Assembly (NCBI RefSeq): GCF_030867095.1
Contig: NC_081828.1
Location: forward strand, 53,793,434-53,857,433
DNA length: 64,000 nucleotides
DNA from: Alligator mississippiensis
Lineage: Eukaryota; Chordata; Crocodylia; Alligatoridae
Direction: 5' to 3'
Each line of letters begins with the position of its first letter. The first letter of the stretch is position 1. Made by a program: the position numbers and the translations under genes. Positions 61,941-64,000 of the stretch are shown here, piece by piece. The notes under the pieces were generated by a model. The model searched no databases and was not told where the DNA came from. It was given only the letters and a program-made list of their open reading frames with translations.

Positions 61941-63549
61941 TGGGGCAGGCAATTATTTCAGCAGGAGGGCCGCTTAGTGAAGCTTGGTGTGCTGTCGAGG
62001 GCCGCAAGAGTAGCCCCGTCCCTTGACATGTGCTCTTTCCCCTGGTCACCATCTTGGGACTGGAAATCCTGCCCCCTAGCCCCTGACCTTTGCCACCGGA
62101 AGTCCCTCCTCTTCCCCTCTAACAATACTCCTTTTGGTGCGGGGGAGGGTTGCCATCTTGGCACCATAAAAAAACCAATCATACACTAAAACTCAAACAC
62201 CTACTATAACATTTTAATTTTATTACAAAAAATGTTTTTCTCATGATTTGTGTTTGCATGCTGTATATAGAGATGATTGCATAACTCAAAAATAAAGTCT
62301 TACTCTTGTCTATAGTGTGGGGGAGGATGTGTGTGAGGGGTGTGTCTGGGGGACAATAGTGTGGGGGGGGTTGTGTGGTATGGGGTTTGAGGGAGGGTGG
62401 AGGCTGTGGGGGCAGGGTGTGGGGTTTGAGGGAGGGTGGGTGGTATGGGGACCCCCTCACATGCCCCTCCATGCTGCATAGCCCCCTCTGGTGGCAGCAG
62501 CAGCAAGTGGGGGCACTCGGGGTGCTTGTGTCTGGTGCAGGCACTGCCATTGGTGGTATGTGGCTCCAGCCAGCACTGCACATGGTGGCGATGAGTGCAG
62601 CCAGGCCAGCTGTGGGGAGCCTCTCTATCGTGCAAGGCTCCCCACAGCGCGCATGCAGCTTCTGCTCTCATGCGCCACTGGAGGAAGCCCTGCATGATGG
62701 AGCTTGCTGCCTTGCAGGTCCCGGGACTCTGCTGGAAGTGGAGGGGACTTCCCTGCAGAGTGGGGGCTCCCTGCTTCCCAGCGGAGTCCTGGGACTTTCA
62801 CAGCAGGGAGCGGGGAAGGCAGCTGGCTTCATTGTGTGGAGCTTCCCCTGGTGGCATGTGAGTGCGGAAGCTGCATGTGCACCATACGATAGAGGTGGGC
62901 CAGCTTGGCTGTGCTCCTTGTCACCACATGCAGCATTGGTTGGAGCTGCTCACAGGTGGCGGCAGGCAGCACCTGCACCGGGCACAAGCCCCCTTAGCAC
63001 CCTCACGTATTGCTGCTGCTTCTGGAAGGGGCTGTGCACCATGGTGGGCGTGGGGGAAGAAGGGGAAGTGTGTGGGTGTCCCCACCTCCCCCACCCTCTG
63101 TTACACCCACACACCCTCCCCACCTGAGATCTGCACTCTTGCCACTCCCCTGGGCATGGGCTCTACTCTGCCACCAGCCCAATGCTCTGCCTTCCTGCCC
63201 AGCTGCAGCTTCCCCAGCTACAGCTCCCCACCCCTGCCCCCGTTGCTTACCTGCCTGGTGCCCAGAGCATGTGGGATGCATGGGAAACCAAGCAGGTCCC
63301 CAGGTGGCTGCAGTAGAGGCAGCAGCAACCGCACCCAGAAACTGCGTGCTGGCTGGGCTGCGCCCTTCCGTGCGCAAGGGTGGGAGCGAGGTGTAATAGG
63401 ATACCTTGTAGGGCCAGGGGGGAAGGTGTATTTGTAGGTGCTTTACTTCCACCCTGGTGGGTAGAAGGGCTAGGTGGGGATACAATTAATTGGTGAGCAC
63501 CTCCAGTTCAGGTGAAATTGGCCTGCAAGCCGCATTTTGCTTGCTCCTG
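61941..63549 (+). mobile_element. Long non-autonomous hAT element, copy B
   Basis: Length 1609 bp, with left end tggggcaggcaattatttca, right end inverted caggagcaagcaaaatgcgg, and a perfect 8-bp duplication TTCTATAT (61933-61940 and 63550-63557). It matches copy A (31205-32869) in opposite orientation over the AT-rich left quarter and the GC-rich core. No transposase-like frame: open frames are Cys/His/Pro-rich and inconsistent between copies. Mobility must have depended on an enzyme made elsewhere. Confidence 0.9.
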
Positions 63550-63557
63550 TTCTATAT

Positions 63558-64000
63558 GGTATAAACGATACATGATATCAGTCCAAAGCCAAAAAGCTCA
63601 TGATTTACTGTAAAGCTCATTGGGCTGGGCCTCAGCAGAGTCAACAGCATGTCAAGCCATGGTGACCCTACAGCTCAGCACTATCCTTGTGTGTGTATTC
63701 CAGATTATGCCCTTCCCTTCTCTTCTCTGCCCCCCCCATCCATGTGCTGATTAGCCCCTCATTCATGACTGGAACTAGAGCCCTGCTACCACCTAGCCAA
63801 ACCCCAAATCACAAGGGAGCTTCTACATCAGCCTGCACCCCAAACTTTCTGCCCCCACTCTTTCCCATCCACATTTGGCCATACAAAGTCTGGGGAAGCC
63901 CGGCAGCCCCCTCCAGCCTGCCCCAGCTCCCCTCCAGGGCCATGCGGGCTGCACCTACCTGAAGCCCAGGGATCCCCCTTCCCTCAGGAGGAGCCTCAAC
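63558..64000. other. Right edge, LAMC1 intron
   Basis: C-rich sequence at 63710-63960 without recognised elements or exons. Confidence 0.45.

Larger units (their letters stand above)
48434..64000 (+). other. LAMC1: LAMC1 intron 1 (part)
   Basis: Starts with a consensus gtgagt donor and continues beyond the window. I searched by eye for exon 2 (continuing the LN domain with a KAFDITY-like start) and did not find it, so the intron is at least 15.5 kb. It is filled with the repeats listed below. Confidence 0.85.

Noticed and set aside
62375..63437. Open frames of 250 and 191 codons in hAT copy B
   Set aside because: Same composition artefact. Stops differ from copy A and no hAT dimerisation or RNase H-like motifs are visible.

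Overview
This window is vertebrate nuclear DNA, most likely from a crocodilian. The evidence is split genes with GT-AG introns, CpG-island first exons, and heavy interspersed repeat content dominated by CR1 LINEs and hAT-type DNA transposons. A turtle is the main alternative. There are no bacterial operons, tRNA or rRNA genes, or CRISPR arrays. Species was judged from repeat style and two gene fragments only.

Two protein-coding genes are supported, arranged head to head about 31 kb apart. SHCBP1L is on the minus strand: exon 1 at 16625-16822, exon 2 at 13751-13900, exon 3 at 10273-10484, with the remaining exons beyond the left edge. LAMC1 (laminin gamma-1) is on the plus strand: coding exon 1 at 48055-48433 in a CpG island, followed by intron 1 to the right edge. 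This neighbour pair and divergence match the human and mouse SHCBP1L-LAMC1 order. The two genes are neighbours, not partners: one is a meiosis/spindle protein, the other a basement-membrane chain.

Layout: 1-4955, a nearly full-length decayed CR1 LINE in SHCBP1L intron 3. 4956-16624, SHCBP1L introns and exons. 16625-17120, its CpG-island first exon and promoter. 17486-18118, a solo retroviral LTR. 20.96-22.34 kb, a Penelope-like retroelement fossil split by a second solo LTR. 25.85-28.51 kb, a cluster of CR1 copies in opposing orientations. 28.5-30.05 kb, unclassified GC-rich repeat. 31.2-32.87 kb, a 1.65-kb non-autonomous hAT element. 34.3-35.1 kb, a foldback element. 35.2-36.5 kb, the best-preserved CR1 reverse transcriptase frame. 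36.6-47.4 kb, mostly unique DNA with several hAT MITEs and one speculative terminal exon. 47.45-48.44 kb, LAMC1 promoter and exon 1. 48.4-64 kb, LAMC1 intron 1 with CR1/L3, SINE, pogo/mariner-like and hAT elements, including a second copy of the 1.6-kb element in the opposite orientation.

The richest signal is transposon archaeology. Eight hAT-type insertions have recognisable target-site duplications, four of them perfect 8-mers, and all fit the pattern nnnTAnnn known for Buster-type hATs. Several insertions sit inside older repeats whose uninterrupted paralogues lie elsewhere in the window, so pre-insertion sites can be read directly. No novel protein-coding system was found.
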